From the NCBI GenBank assembly GCA_001880285.1, contig CP016269.1, positions 2,366,501 to 2,430,500 on the forward strand: a stretch of 64,000 bases of DNA. The letters run 5' to 3'. Positions 44,936 through 53,157 of this stretch are shown piece after piece; positions within the stretch are counted from its first letter, which is position 1; every line of letters begins with the position of its first letter. Position numbers and translations under genes: made by a program. The notes under the pieces are model-generated. The model had not been told where the DNA came from and searched no databases. It saw only the letters and a program-made list of their open reading frames with translations. This DNA is from Flavobacteriaceae bacterium UJ101. GTDB lineage: Bacteria > Bacteroidota > Bacteroidia > Flavobacteriales > UJ101.

Positions 44936-46768
44936 TTAATTTATATGGATTTCTTTCCCCATATATACAAAGATAGAGCCTTTTTCAACTTTTTTTTCTC
45001 TATTGATTATAGTTGTAATTATGTCAAGCTTTCCATTAGTATGTTTTATAAATAAAGGAATCATTTGCTCTTCTTCATTTGATAATGTAATTAAATGATC
45101 AAAATCTTCTTTTTGTTCAATTTTTATTTCATGAATTGTAGCATTTTTTCTAGCAACTTCAGAGAAAGAATGGAAATCATGTTTAAGAGAAAGCAATTCG
45201 TTTTTATGAAAGGAAAGTTTGCCGTTATTCATTTCCTCTTCAGATAATATTTTAAATGTACCATGCTCTCCAAATTGTTTTTTTAATTTTTCGATAGCAT
45301 AATTATTGATTTCATGATTTCCTGTTAAAGCCATTAAATAACCTATTTCGCTTAATTCAATATCATCCATAAGCTGGTCAGAATAAATATCTATATTAGC
45401 AGCATCTAGACCTTGAGCAATAGCACGATCTATATTATTTTGGTTCGTATCTATTAAAATTACTTGTCGATCATTTTCATTTAAATAAGTTGCGATAAGT
45501 CTTGATACATCAGAAGCACCAATTATAAGAATTCCTTCAGATTTTTTTAGAAATACTCCAACAATCTTAGCAAAAGATCGAGCAGTGGTGGCATTAAAAA
45601 CAACAGTTCCTAAAACAACCATAAAAACTAGAGGGGTAATATATTCTGCACCCGGTACTCCATTTTTAGCTAATTTTAAACCGAAAAGTGAAGCTATACC
45701 AGCAGCTACAATTCCACGTGGTCCTACCCAGCTGATAAAAAGCTTCTCATTAAATTGTAAGGTAGACCCTATTGTACTTAAGAATACACCTAAAGGACGA
45801 ATGATAAAGATAACGCTTGCTAAAAGTAGTACCGTTTTCCAGTTGTAAATTAATATTAAATCCTTCATGTTAATATTAGCCGCAAGTAATATAAACAGAA
45901 TAGAGATAAGTAAAACACTGAGGGATTCTTTGAAATGTAATAATTCTTTTAAATGAGGAGAATTGGAATTTCCTAAGACCATTCCCATTACAACAACAGC
46001 TAGTAATCCTGATTCATGAGCAAAAGAATCGGAGAGTACAAATACGCCTAATACTGCAGCAAGTGCAAATACGTTTAGTAGATAATGAGGAATTAACTTC
46101 TTACGAATAAAGAAATTAAGTCCATGAGCAAAGGTGAAACCAAAAGTAAAGCCAAAGAGTACAATTTTTAAAAACTCTATTAACGCTGTTTGTGTATAGG
46201 CTTGTCCTTCACCAACACTTATAAATTCAAATACTAAAACGGCTACTAAAGCTCCAATGGGATCAATTAAAATACCTTCCCATTTTAACACTGCAGAAAC
46301 ATCTTTTTTTAATGGAATATTCCTTAAAATAGGGGTAATTACAGTGGGCCCCGTTACAATAATTAATGAAGAAAAAAGGAAAGAAATTTTCCAACTCATA
46401 TTAAAAATGTAATGTACCGCAACGGCAGCTCCAAAAAATGTAATGATAGATCCTAGGGTAATAAGTTTTGTTATGACAGGACCAATATTTTTAATTTCAC
46501 TGAATTTTAATGTAAGCCCTCCTTCAAAAAGAATAATACTAATAGCCAATGATACAAAATAGAACAAACTTTCACCAGGGAAAAGTCCTTTTTCACCATT
46601 CCAAATAGGTTCTATCCATTTGCTTCCATCTTCACTTAAAAATTCTGCAGATATAGGCCCTACCAATAATCCAATTAGAATTAAAGGTAAAATAGCAGGT
46701 ATTTTAAAACGCCAAGCAACCCATTGTGCTAAAATTCCAAAAATAACAATACCGGATAATTCGATCAT
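44936..46768 (-). CDS. CPA-family cation/proton antiporter with TrkA-N domain
   Basis: 610 aa. About 12 helices (residues 1-400) of the Na+/H+ exchanger domain (FEGGLTLKFSEI, VTGPTVITPILRN, AHESGLLAVVVMGMVLGN, SWVGPRGIVAAG), then a RCK/TrkA-N domain (ILIIGASDVSRLIATYLNENDRQVILIDTN) and a C-terminal tail. Exchanges Na+ or K+ for H+, with the TrkA-N part binding NAD(H) or another nucleotide as regulator. Followed by the Crp/Fnr gene (55-bp gap); preceded by a perfect -7 box. Confidence 0.9.
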   Translation of the reverse strand: MIELSGIVIFGILAQWVAWRFKIPAILPLILIGLLVGPISAEFLSEDGSKWIEPIWNGEKGLFPGESLFYFVSLAISIILFEGGLTLKFSEIKNIGPVITKLITLGSIITFFGAAVAVHYIFNMSWKISFLFSSLIIVTGPTVITPILRNIPLKKDVSAVLKWEGILIDPIGALVAVLVFEFISVGEGQAYTQTALIEFLKIVLFGFTFGFTFAHGLNFFIRKKLIPHYLLNVFALAAVLGVFVLSDSFAHESGLLAVVVMGMVLGNSNSPHLKELLHFKESLSVLLISILFILLAANINMKDLILIYNWKTVLLLASVIFIIRPLGVFLSTIGSTLQFNEKLFISWVGPRGIVAAGIASLFGLKLAKNGVPGAEYITPLVFMVVLGTVVFNATTARSFAKIVGVFLKKSEGILIIGASDVSRLIATYLNENDRQVILIDTNQNNIDRAIAQGLDAANIDIYSDQLMDDIELSEIGYLMALTGNHEINNYAIEKLKKQFGEHGTFKILSEEEMNNGKLSFHKNELLSLKHDFHSFSEVARKNATIHEIKIEQKEDFDHLITLSNEEEQMIPLFIKHTNGKLDIITTIINREKKVEKGSIFVYMGKEIHIN

Positions 46769-46794
46769 TCATTACTTGTTTTAGTCATTTTCTT

Positions 46795-46802
46795 CAAATA
46801 TA
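46795..46802 (-). promoter_or_regulatory. -7 promoter box of the antiporter gene
   Basis: TATATTTG on the minus strand, exact match to TAnnTTTG, 26 nt before the ATG. Confidence 0.55.
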
Positions 46803-46867
46803 AGATAAAAAATAAAAGTTGAATGATAATTATTTTTTATAAAATAGTGATATGAAGATAAATTGTA

Positions 46868-46946
46868 TTTGTTTTGATAGTATCAAATGATACTATGAGA
46901 GTAGTTTTTTGAAGAAAACAAACTCCTGTTACTTTCCAATACAGAA
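46868..46946. repeat. left 79-bp direct repeat / att-like site of the mnmE-associated island
   Basis: Same orientation as 51209-51287 and 74 of 79 bases identical (differences at 46881, 46902, 46928, 46935 and 46944). On the minus strand 46929-46946 reads TTC TGT ATT GGA AAG TAA, the F-C-I-G-K-stop end of mnmE, though no mnmE gene is attached here. It contains an 8-bp perfect inverted repeat (ATAGTATC-AAAT-GATACTAT, 46877-46896). Confidence 0.85.
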
Positions 46947-47044
46947 TGTTTGGTTTGTTTACTGTAAAGGGGGTTAGAAGGTCGGGGTGTATTTAAGGTG
47001 GAGGTATATTAATAATTTATAGATATGGTTTATGTAATTTGCCA

Positions 47045-50000
47045 TTATTCTAAAAATTTTCTTTTTCGCTCTCTATCTCCACTTATTAAAGCTTTTTGAA
47101 TTTTTTTGTTTAAATAAATCTTTATAGGGATCAATTTTGATCCAATATCTGATTTTTCAATTATGGTTAATATATTTTTCCATTTCGAAGCTTCTATATA
47201 TCCGATTATTACATCTCCATGGTATACAGTACCGTTACCTATCCACCAAATTTTAGAAAAAATATTTTGATCTTGATTTAGAGAAACGAAATGTAATAAA
47301 ACATCTTCAAAAATGTTTTTCATAGAATGTCTAGTAATATCAACAACAGCATTTATTTTTTTATAATTATTATAGTTTTCTTGTATATATTGGAAAAGAA
47401 ATTTTTTTACTTTTTTTGAATGCTTTTCAGAAATGTTATAGAAAAAAGAGTTACAAAAATGTTTTCTTATTCCAAAATAATATTCTTTATGTATAACTAA
47501 ATCAAAAACTTGTGTAAGGATAGGTTCAATATTATTTATTCTCCAAATAAAGTTCAAGTTTATATTATCATCTGAAAAATTATGAGATTCTTCACAGTAT
47601 AAACTATTAATATAGTCAATTAGAAAATTAGGGTCTTTATTTAATATATTTAATAAGCCTTGTTTTTTATAATCAAAATAATGATTTTGAATAAGGTTTT
47701 GTTGGATGTAAGCTTTTTTAATTAACACAATATCTTCTCCAAGATTATCAAAATATTTGCTAAAAAAATCCATCCAAACTTTTAGTTGTGTGCCTTCTCT
47801 CTCATTTTTTTCTGTAATAGTTTTTAAAATTAATTGAAATAAATTTGGTGTTACTTTTAAAAACCGTTCAAGTCTATTAAAATGAATCGTATTAGAGTTG
47901 TTCATTTTTGAAATTGATTTAACCAATGAGTTGATTAGGCTTTTATTTATTAAAGAATCATCTATATAATCATAAAATGATAGCTCCCAAAGCTCTTTAT
48001 GTTTAAATTCAGATTGCTGAACAAATTCCCAAACTTGATTTGCTATATTTTGAGTCTTTAATTGATTTTTAAAAACTACATTTGGTACATAATTAACTTC
48101 ATTATCATTCTCAATAACTTTCTTTAGTAAGGTAAGACCTATGTTAAAGTCTTTTGAATAATTTTCGTCTATGACAAAATCCAGTGTATTGTTATAATTC
48201 CAATTATTTTTTGATGAATTTTTCAATAATACAAAAGTGTTGTAAAAGTTATTGATATCGTCCTCATTGGATAAAATGAATGAGCTTCTTATTTCTGCCT
48301 CTTTTAATCGCTCATATTCTCGAAAATCATCAAATTCATACATTTCCTTATCTCTAAATCTGTTCCAATCAATTTTCAAAAATGATATGTATGTTTCATT
48401 AACGAATCTGTTAGTTAAATTTGAGAATTCAGGTAAATCAAAATCGTGTCTTCTAAACCATCTTATTTGGTCTTGAACATATTTACAATGTTCAAAATTT
48501 TCATTGGTTAAATGTTTGTCAATTATATTGAGTACAAATGGTATGTCGAATGACATTATCTCTTTATTGACATCTGGGTGAACTCTTGAATAATTCTTTA
48601 AAAGACTAAAAGCCATAATTGGTCGAGAATCGAAACTACTTTCTAAACAATTCCAAGTTTTTGTTCTGAATTCCTGAATAGTACTATTGTTTGGAATAGG
48701 ATACTGATAGTGAATAATACTATTTTTTCTTCCTCCTTTAAATTGCTGAAATTTATGAGAAAGAAAAGTTTTTGCAAGTTCGTAAAAGGATGTAGAAAGT
48801 AATTCATCATTCTTTTCAACTCCTTCTATTAGAATATCAAATAGAGTTTTTTGTCTATAAAAGTTCGAGTATTCGTCATCTCTATCGAAAATCAATAATT
48901 CCCTAATTTTATGAATTAATTCGGGTAATTTATCTGGTTTACGTGATACATACTCAAATAATAATCCAATTGAATCCTTTAAGTTTTTGTTATTGAGACG
49001 AAAAAAATTACCTAGTAATTCAATGATTTCATCTTTGTCATAATTGAACTGATTTGTTTCATAAGAGGTATCGTATACAGTATTTTCTACTTTCGGAAAT
49101 GCCTCTATTTGCTGATATGTAAACTCTAAAGTTTGGTCTTGTAAATAGAACCAAAATGAATTGAGAAAATCAAAAGATTTGTTGCTGTTAGAACTAATGT
49201 GCTTCCAGTAATTTATCAAATCGGGTTTAATTTTGTCCATTACATTTTGTGGACCAAAAGTATTGTTGGCAGGAATTATACTATCCGTAAATCTGTTTTT
49301 ATAATTCTCAAAGTAGTTGTTTAAGAGAGTGCTAAATGAAAGTAAATTATCTTTGACAAACGCTTTATAAAAGAAAAAAGTAGCAAGATTTTGTTCAGGT
49401 ACTTTTACGTGTTCAAATTGAATTTCCACTAACTCTAATTTGTCAAGAGTATCAATAGTGTCTACAAAATCATTATACGAAATATCAAACTCATTTAAAA
49501 TTGATTCTGTTATTTTTCTGTTTTTATATGGAATAGTATAAAAGAAAGCAATTAATCCTAGACATTTAATGTTTAAAGGATTTTCAAACTCGCCATCATC
49601 TTTGATGAAAGTTGAAAAATACTTCTCAAATAAATCAGAAACATTGTGTAAGGCATATAAATTTTGTTCTTGTTTAGCTAAGAGCGAGGTCATTATTGCT
49701 AATCTAGGGTTTCCATTAGAAATTCTTACTATTTCTTTATGATAATCTGGGTTTAATATTTCAAATGGCTCAGATTTTATTATATCAATAATTTGTTCAT
49801 CGGATAACTTGAACAAGTCTATTTGTTGAGTTGAAAATTCTTGACATTTTCTTCCAATTTCTTGAAACGCATAATCTCTAACTGTAATTATTATCTTAAG
49901 TTTTCCGTTCCTATTGGCTTTGAAAAAACCAGTTATTTGTTCAAATGCATCAATTCTATTTGCATCATCTACAAAAAGTATATAATCTTTGTCTACATCA

Positions 50001-50773
50001 AAATATTGGTACAAATCATCAAGCAGAGTATGGCTTTTGTAAGAAACACAGTAAGCCTGAAAAGAATTGTTTTTTGATAGATAATTATTGATAGCTTCAA
50101 GTGCTAACTTTGTTTTTCCAACTCCTGGTGCTCCTGTAAGTATTATAAAGTCGTGACTATCTATTGCATTACTTAATTCTTTGAGTTCTGTTTCTCTATG
50201 TAAAAATGTATTGTTTAATGGTGTTGCAATACCTTTTGAAGCTCTATCATACTCCTTTATGAAGTTTTCTATTGAAACTATTTGACCTGTATCTAAAGGT
50301 AGACCTAAATAATGATGAGCTAAATCTCTATGGTTTAAGTGAAGTTCTAAAGCTAGTTCTTGTAACATTAAATACCGAATTCTAATATCAGCTTTATAGC
50401 TCTGAGCAAGTGTATTTAATTCGGTTATTTTATCTTGGTCTATGTTCCAATTGAAACAAAGAATGATTTCTTGAATTTTTTCAACAGGGATTTTCGTCTT
50501 GTCTGGGTCAAAACAAGCTTTTATGTCATTGGCAAGCTTGTTTTTTGTACTTGTATCAGTTGTTATTTCAGAGTACAAAAAATTTCCGTTAGGTAATTGA
50601 AAGAAAGTATCAGGTGTTCCTTTTGTTGTCTTTTGTTTTCCTGTTTGACTTCCTGTCCTAGATATAGCCAAGTAATTATTATCTCTAATAGTTAAATAAC
50701 TATCGCAAAGTTCTTGAAAGACAGTTCCGTTTATTTCTTTCAGTCGATTTTCTATTGTTTGCAGTCTACTCAT
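47045..50773 (-). CDS. large STAND NTPase with PD-(D/E)xK-like N-terminus (candidate Avs-like defence protein)
   Basis: 1242 aa from the ATG at 50773; a TTG at 50791 would add six residues. Residues 1-170: a domain starting LQTIENRLKEINGTVFQELC with a possible nuclease core GTPD (about 52-55) and SEITT (Glu about 69), resembling PD-(D/E)xK with Thr in place of the last Lys. Residues about 190-420: STAND/AAA-type NTPase with HRETELKEL entry, Walker A GAPGVGKTK (about 214-222), Walker B ILFVDDAN (about 265-272), the ITVRD sensor and GNPRLAIM (GxP motif). The remaining 800 residues are helical, with no motif I recognise, and probably sense the trigger. Such effector-NTPase-sensor proteins include the Avs anti-phage family. 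Predicted activity is inference. Confidence 0.8.
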   Translation of the reverse strand: MSRLQTIENRLKEINGTVFQELCDSYLTIRDNNYLAISRTGSQTGKQKTTKGTPDTFFQLPNGNFLYSEITTDTSTKNKLANDIKACFDPDKTKIPVEKIQEIILCFNWNIDQDKITELNTLAQSYKADIRIRYLMLQELALELHLNHRDLAHHYLGLPLDTGQIVSIENFIKEYDRASKGIATPLNNTFLHRETELKELSNAIDSHDFIILTGAPGVGKTKLALEAINNYLSKNNSFQAYCVSYKSHTLLDDLYQYFDVDKDYILFVDDANRIDAFEQITGFFKANRNGKLKIIITVRDYAFQEIGRKCQEFSTQQIDLFKLSDEQIIDIIKSEPFEILNPDYHKEIVRISNGNPRLAIMTSLLAKQEQNLYALHNVSDLFEKYFSTFIKDDGEFENPLNIKCLGLIAFFYTIPYKNRKITESILNEFDISYNDFVDTIDTLDKLELVEIQFEHVKVPEQNLATFFFYKAFVKDNLLSFSTLLNNYFENYKNRFTDSIIPANNTFGPQNVMDKIKPDLINYWKHISSNSNKSFDFLNSFWFYLQDQTLEFTYQQIEAFPKVENTVYDTSYETNQFNYDKDEIIELLGNFFRLNNKNLKDSIGLLFEYVSRKPDKLPELIHKIRELLIFDRDDEYSNFYRQKTLFDILIEGVEKNDELLSTSFYELAKTFLSHKFQQFKGGRKNSIIHYQYPIPNNSTIQEFRTKTWNCLESSFDSRPIMAFSLLKNYSRVHPDVNKEIMSFDIPFVLNIIDKHLTNENFEHCKYVQDQIRWFRRHDFDLPEFSNLTNRFVNETYISFLKIDWNRFRDKEMYEFDDFREYERLKEAEIRSSFILSNEDDINNFYNTFVLLKNSSKNNWNYNNTLDFVIDENYSKDFNIGLTLLKKVIENDNEVNYVPNVVFKNQLKTQNIANQVWEFVQQSEFKHKELWELSFYDYIDDSLINKSLINSLVKSISKMNNSNTIHFNRLERFLKVTPNLFQLILKTITEKNEREGTQLKVWMDFFSKYFDNLGEDIVLIKKAYIQQNLIQNHYFDYKKQGLLNILNKDPNFLIDYINSLYCEESHNFSDDNINLNFIWRINNIEPILTQVFDLVIHKEYYFGIRKHFCNSFFYNISEKHSKKVKKFLFQYIQENYNNYKKINAVVDITRHSMKNIFEDVLLHFVSLNQDQNIFSKIWWIGNGTVYHGDVIIGYIEASKWKNILTIIEKSDIGSKLIPIKIYLNKKIQKALISGDRERKRKFLE

Positions 50774-51039
50774 TACTATATGGTATAACAATTACAATTT
50801 ACAAAAAACATAATAAAAGAAACAAAAAACCAATAAAGTATAAAAAAAATCTTAACGCCGAGAATCGAGAAAAGACCTGCACGAAGATCGTTAGGTTTTG
50901 TAAAGGTTTTACGAAGATGAACAAGGTAAGGAGATTTTTTCTAGCTAAATGTTGAAATAATGGTATCTAGAAAATCAGATTGAAAACTTTTAGAAATTTT
51001 TATAGGAGTCTGTTTTGAACTAGCAAATAAGTTTTTGTT

Positions 51040-51199
51040 TTATAGAACTATTATCAAAAATAAAAAGATTATTTTAATATCTAGTAAATTTTTATGAGAT
51101 GATAAATAGTGTCTTTTTATACCTTCATCTTTAACATTATGACCTCCTTCAACCACACGGTTTTGTACATGGTCAACGCAATCTTGTACTGTTTTTTAG
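51040..51199 (-). pseudogene. zeta-toxin-like fragment (decayed)
   Basis: The minus-strand frame from 51199 to the TAA at 51040-51042 reads KTVQDCVDHVQNRVVEGGHN, then VKDEGIKRHYLSSHKNLL. The pattern RV-x2-GGH-x-V-x4-I-x-R-x-Y-x2-S-x2-NL matches the zeta-toxin/predicted ABC-type ATPase family near its C-terminal third. A stop codon precedes it and the end (DIKIIFLFLIIVL) departs from the family, so both ends are lost. It lies inside the island, upstream of the STAND gene on the same strand. Confidence 0.45.
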
Positions 51200-51208
51200 G
51201 GTATAGCT

Positions 51209-51287
51209 TTTGTTTTGATAGCATCAAATGATACTATGAGAGCAGTTTTTTGAAGAAAACAAACTCCTTTTACTTCCCAATACAAAA
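51209..51287. repeat. right 79-bp direct repeat / att-like site overlapping the mnmE stop codon
   Basis: Partner of 46868-46946. Bases 51270-51287 encode the last residues of MnmE (F-C-I-G-K-stop on the minus strand), and 51209-51269 lie downstream of the gene. Here the inverted repeat has one mismatch (ATAGCATC versus GATACTAT). Confidence 0.85.
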
Positions 51288-52676
51288 CTCCCCAAAAATA
51301 GTACCTAGAATATCCGTGTCAACATCGATTTCACCTGTAATTTCGCCTAGATGGTGTAAAGCTTGACGTACATCTAGAGCAAGTAAATCTCCTGGAATTT
51401 CCATTTCCAGACCCTGTTTGGTTTTTTGAATAGCTTCCAACGCACTTACCAAAGCCTCGTAATGTCTCGTATTGGTTACAATGGTTTGATTGGTATTAAT
51501 TTCACCTCGTTTTATAACGTTAACCAGTTCATCGGTTAGGGTTTTTATACCCTTTTTTTCTTTGGCTGAAATAGGAATACAATTCTCTAACGTATTGAAA
51601 GCAGTTAGATCCAATTCTGAAGGTATTAAATCCACCTTGTTTAAAAGAACTAAAACCTTTTTAGTAGGATACTGAGAGGTTATTTTGTGAATTTCTTCAA
51701 GATAACGATCAATCTTTTGAGGATCGTGTTGTATTTTTTCAACATCAACCATATAGAGTACCACCTTAGAAGCCTCAATTTTTTCAAAAGTCTTTTGAAT
51801 CCCTATATTTTCAATCTGGTCTTGAGTGTCACGAATTCCAGCAGTATCAATAAAACGATAATTAATTCCCTCTAAAACCAATTCATCCTCAATTGTATCG
51901 CGAGTGGTTCCTTCTATATTAGATACTATGGCACGTTCTTCGTTTAACAAGGTATTTAAAAGTGTTGATTTACCAGTATTGGGTTCTCCTACGATGGCAA
52001 CCGGGATTCCTTCTTTGATCACATTTCCTAATGAAAAAGAATCGGCTAAATATTTTAAATTATACTCTAATTTTTCTAGTAATCTATTTAATTCAGAGCG
52101 ATCCGCAAATTCCACATCTTCCGTAGCAAAATCCAATTCTAATTCAAGCATAGAAGCAAAATGAATCAATTTTTTACGAAGTTCACCTAATTCATTTGAA
52201 AAACCACCCTTCATTTGTTGTAAAGCCGTTTGATGGGCTATTTCAGAATTTGCAGAGATGAGATCCGCTACCGCTTCTGCTTGTGATAAATCCATCTTAC
52301 CATTTAAGAAAGCACGTAACGTATATTCTCCAGGATCAGCTATTCGAGCTCCTTTTTTAATTAATAATTGAAGGATTTGCTGCTGAATGTAAACGGAACC
52401 ATGGCAGGAGATCTCCACAACATTTTCTCCCGTATAGGAGTGAGGGCCTTTAAAGATTGAAAATAGAGCTTGATCAATATTTTTGACATCATCTTTCACA
52501 TATCCTAAATGAATGGTATGTGATTTTTGATGTATCAATTGCTTTCCTTCATGAATGGATTCAAAAACGGAATGCGCAATTTCAAGAGCCTGTTTTCCTG
52601 ATAATCGAATAACAGCAATAGCACCGGCCCCATTGGGCGTAGCAAGAGCTACAATAGTATCTTCAAAATGAATCAT
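51270..52676 (-). CDS. mnmE: tRNA uridine-5-carboxymethylaminomethyl modification GTPase MnmE
   Basis: 468 aa, standard length and intact. The N-terminal formyl-folate domain opens DTIVALATPNGAGAIAVIRLSG. The inserted G domain has Walker A GEPNTGKST, EGTTRDTIEDE, DTAGIRDTQDQIENIG and NKVDLIPS. It ends with the conserved FCIGK. MnmE with MnmG modifies U34 of certain tRNAs. The last 18 bp form part of the direct repeat, so element insertion preserved the gene end. A perfect -7 box lies 5 nt before the ATG, suggesting a leaderless mRNA. Confidence 0.97.
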   Translation of the reverse strand: MIHFEDTIVALATPNGAGAIAVIRLSGKQALEIAHSVFESIHEGKQLIHQKSHTIHLGYVKDDVKNIDQALFSIFKGPHSYTGENVVEISCHGSVYIQQQILQLLIKKGARIADPGEYTLRAFLNGKMDLSQAEAVADLISANSEIAHQTALQQMKGGFSNELGELRKKLIHFASMLELELDFATEDVEFADRSELNRLLEKLEYNLKYLADSFSLGNVIKEGIPVAIVGEPNTGKSTLLNTLLNEERAIVSNIEGTTRDTIEDELVLEGINYRFIDTAGIRDTQDQIENIGIQKTFEKIEASKVVLYMVDVEKIQHDPQKIDRYLEEIHKITSQYPTKKVLVLLNKVDLIPSELDLTAFNTLENCIPISAKEKKGIKTLTDELVNVIKRGEINTNQTIVTNTRHYEALVSALEAIQKTKQGLEMEIPGDLLALDVRQALHHLGEITGEIDVDTDILGTIFGEFCIGK

Positions 52677-52680
52677 GAGG

Positions 52681-52688
52681 CAAAAATA
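52681..52688 (-). promoter_or_regulatory. -7 promoter box of mnmE
   Basis: TATTTTTG followed by C on the minus strand, exact match, only 4 nt between it and the ATG. Confidence 0.55.
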
Positions 52689-52743
52689 AGGAATAAGTTG
52701 TAATAATGAACTATTGGATAATGGGTACTTATCTATATATTCT

Positions 52744-53082
52744 GATCTGGGAAAACTTCTGACAATTATTTTAGAAAGTAGCGAGGCAATGGAAGATTCT
52801 CTGACAGTTATTTTAAAAAGTAATGATGCAATGGAAGATTCTCTGACAGTTATTTTAGAAAGTAGTGATGTAAAGGAAGATTTTCTGACAATTATTTTAG
52901 AAAGTAGCGGTGTAAAGGAAGATTCTCTGACAGTTATTTTAAAAAGTAGTGATGTAATGGAAGATTTTTTGACAATTATTTTAAAAAGTAATGATGTAAT
53001 GGAAGATTTTCTGATAGTTATTTTAAAAAGTAGTGATGCAATAAAAGGTTCTCTAACAGTTATTTTAGAAAGTAGTGAGATG
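52744..53082. repeat. 42-bp tandem repeat array upstream of mnmE
   Basis: Seven full 42-bp units (52783-53076, unit starts 52783, 52825, 52867, 52909, 52951, 52993, 53035) plus a degenerate 39-bp unit before and a fragment after. Units differ by a few, mostly transition, changes. Two frames are free of stops because the period is a multiple of three: + (unit DAMEDSLTVILKSN) and - (unit LLSKITVRESSIAS). Changes between units are mostly non-synonymous in the + frame, and that frame has only a TTG start, so I treat the array as non-coding until shown otherwise. Confidence 0.85.
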
Positions 53083-53100
53083 ATGGTTGTACGACAAATG

Positions 53101-53136
53101 AAAAAGCACCTAACCTTATTGGTTAAGTGCTTTTTT
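53101..53136. terminator. hairpin terminator of the large nuclease gene
   Basis: AAAAGCACCTAACC (from 53102) pairs with GGTTAAGTGCTTTT (53121-53134) with one mismatch; A-run before and T-run after make it usable on both strands. Lies just past the minus-strand gene ending at 53158. Confidence 0.75.
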
Positions 53137-53157
53137 AAAATGGTTAGAAAGAAGGAA

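Larger units (their letters stand above)
46868..51287. mobile_element. small integrase-less island at the 3' end of mnmE
   Basis: Bounded by 79-bp direct repeats whose inner part repeats the last codons of mnmE. Contents: a GC-richer patch (about 46970-47020), the STAND NTPase gene, a spacer without genes (50774-51039) and a zeta-toxin-like remnant. The mnmE 3' end is the known site of SGI1-family integration. No recombinase gene lies inside, so this is either a decayed element, a cargo unit moved in trans, or a duplication left by earlier insertions. Confidence 0.6.

Noticed and set aside
50755-50955. 66-aa + strand ORF at the STAND gene start
   Set aside because: Overlaps the N-terminus of the STAND gene and is low-complexity lysine/asparagine sequence; it does not look like a real protein.
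50774-51039. Possible gene or RNA between the STAND gene and the zeta remnant
   Set aside because: No ORF with family resemblance, no exact promoter box in the right place and no stable hairpin seen; treated as island spacer.
52744-53082. Possible CRISPR array
   Set aside because: Units abut with no unique spacers and differ from each other; no cas genes are nearby.
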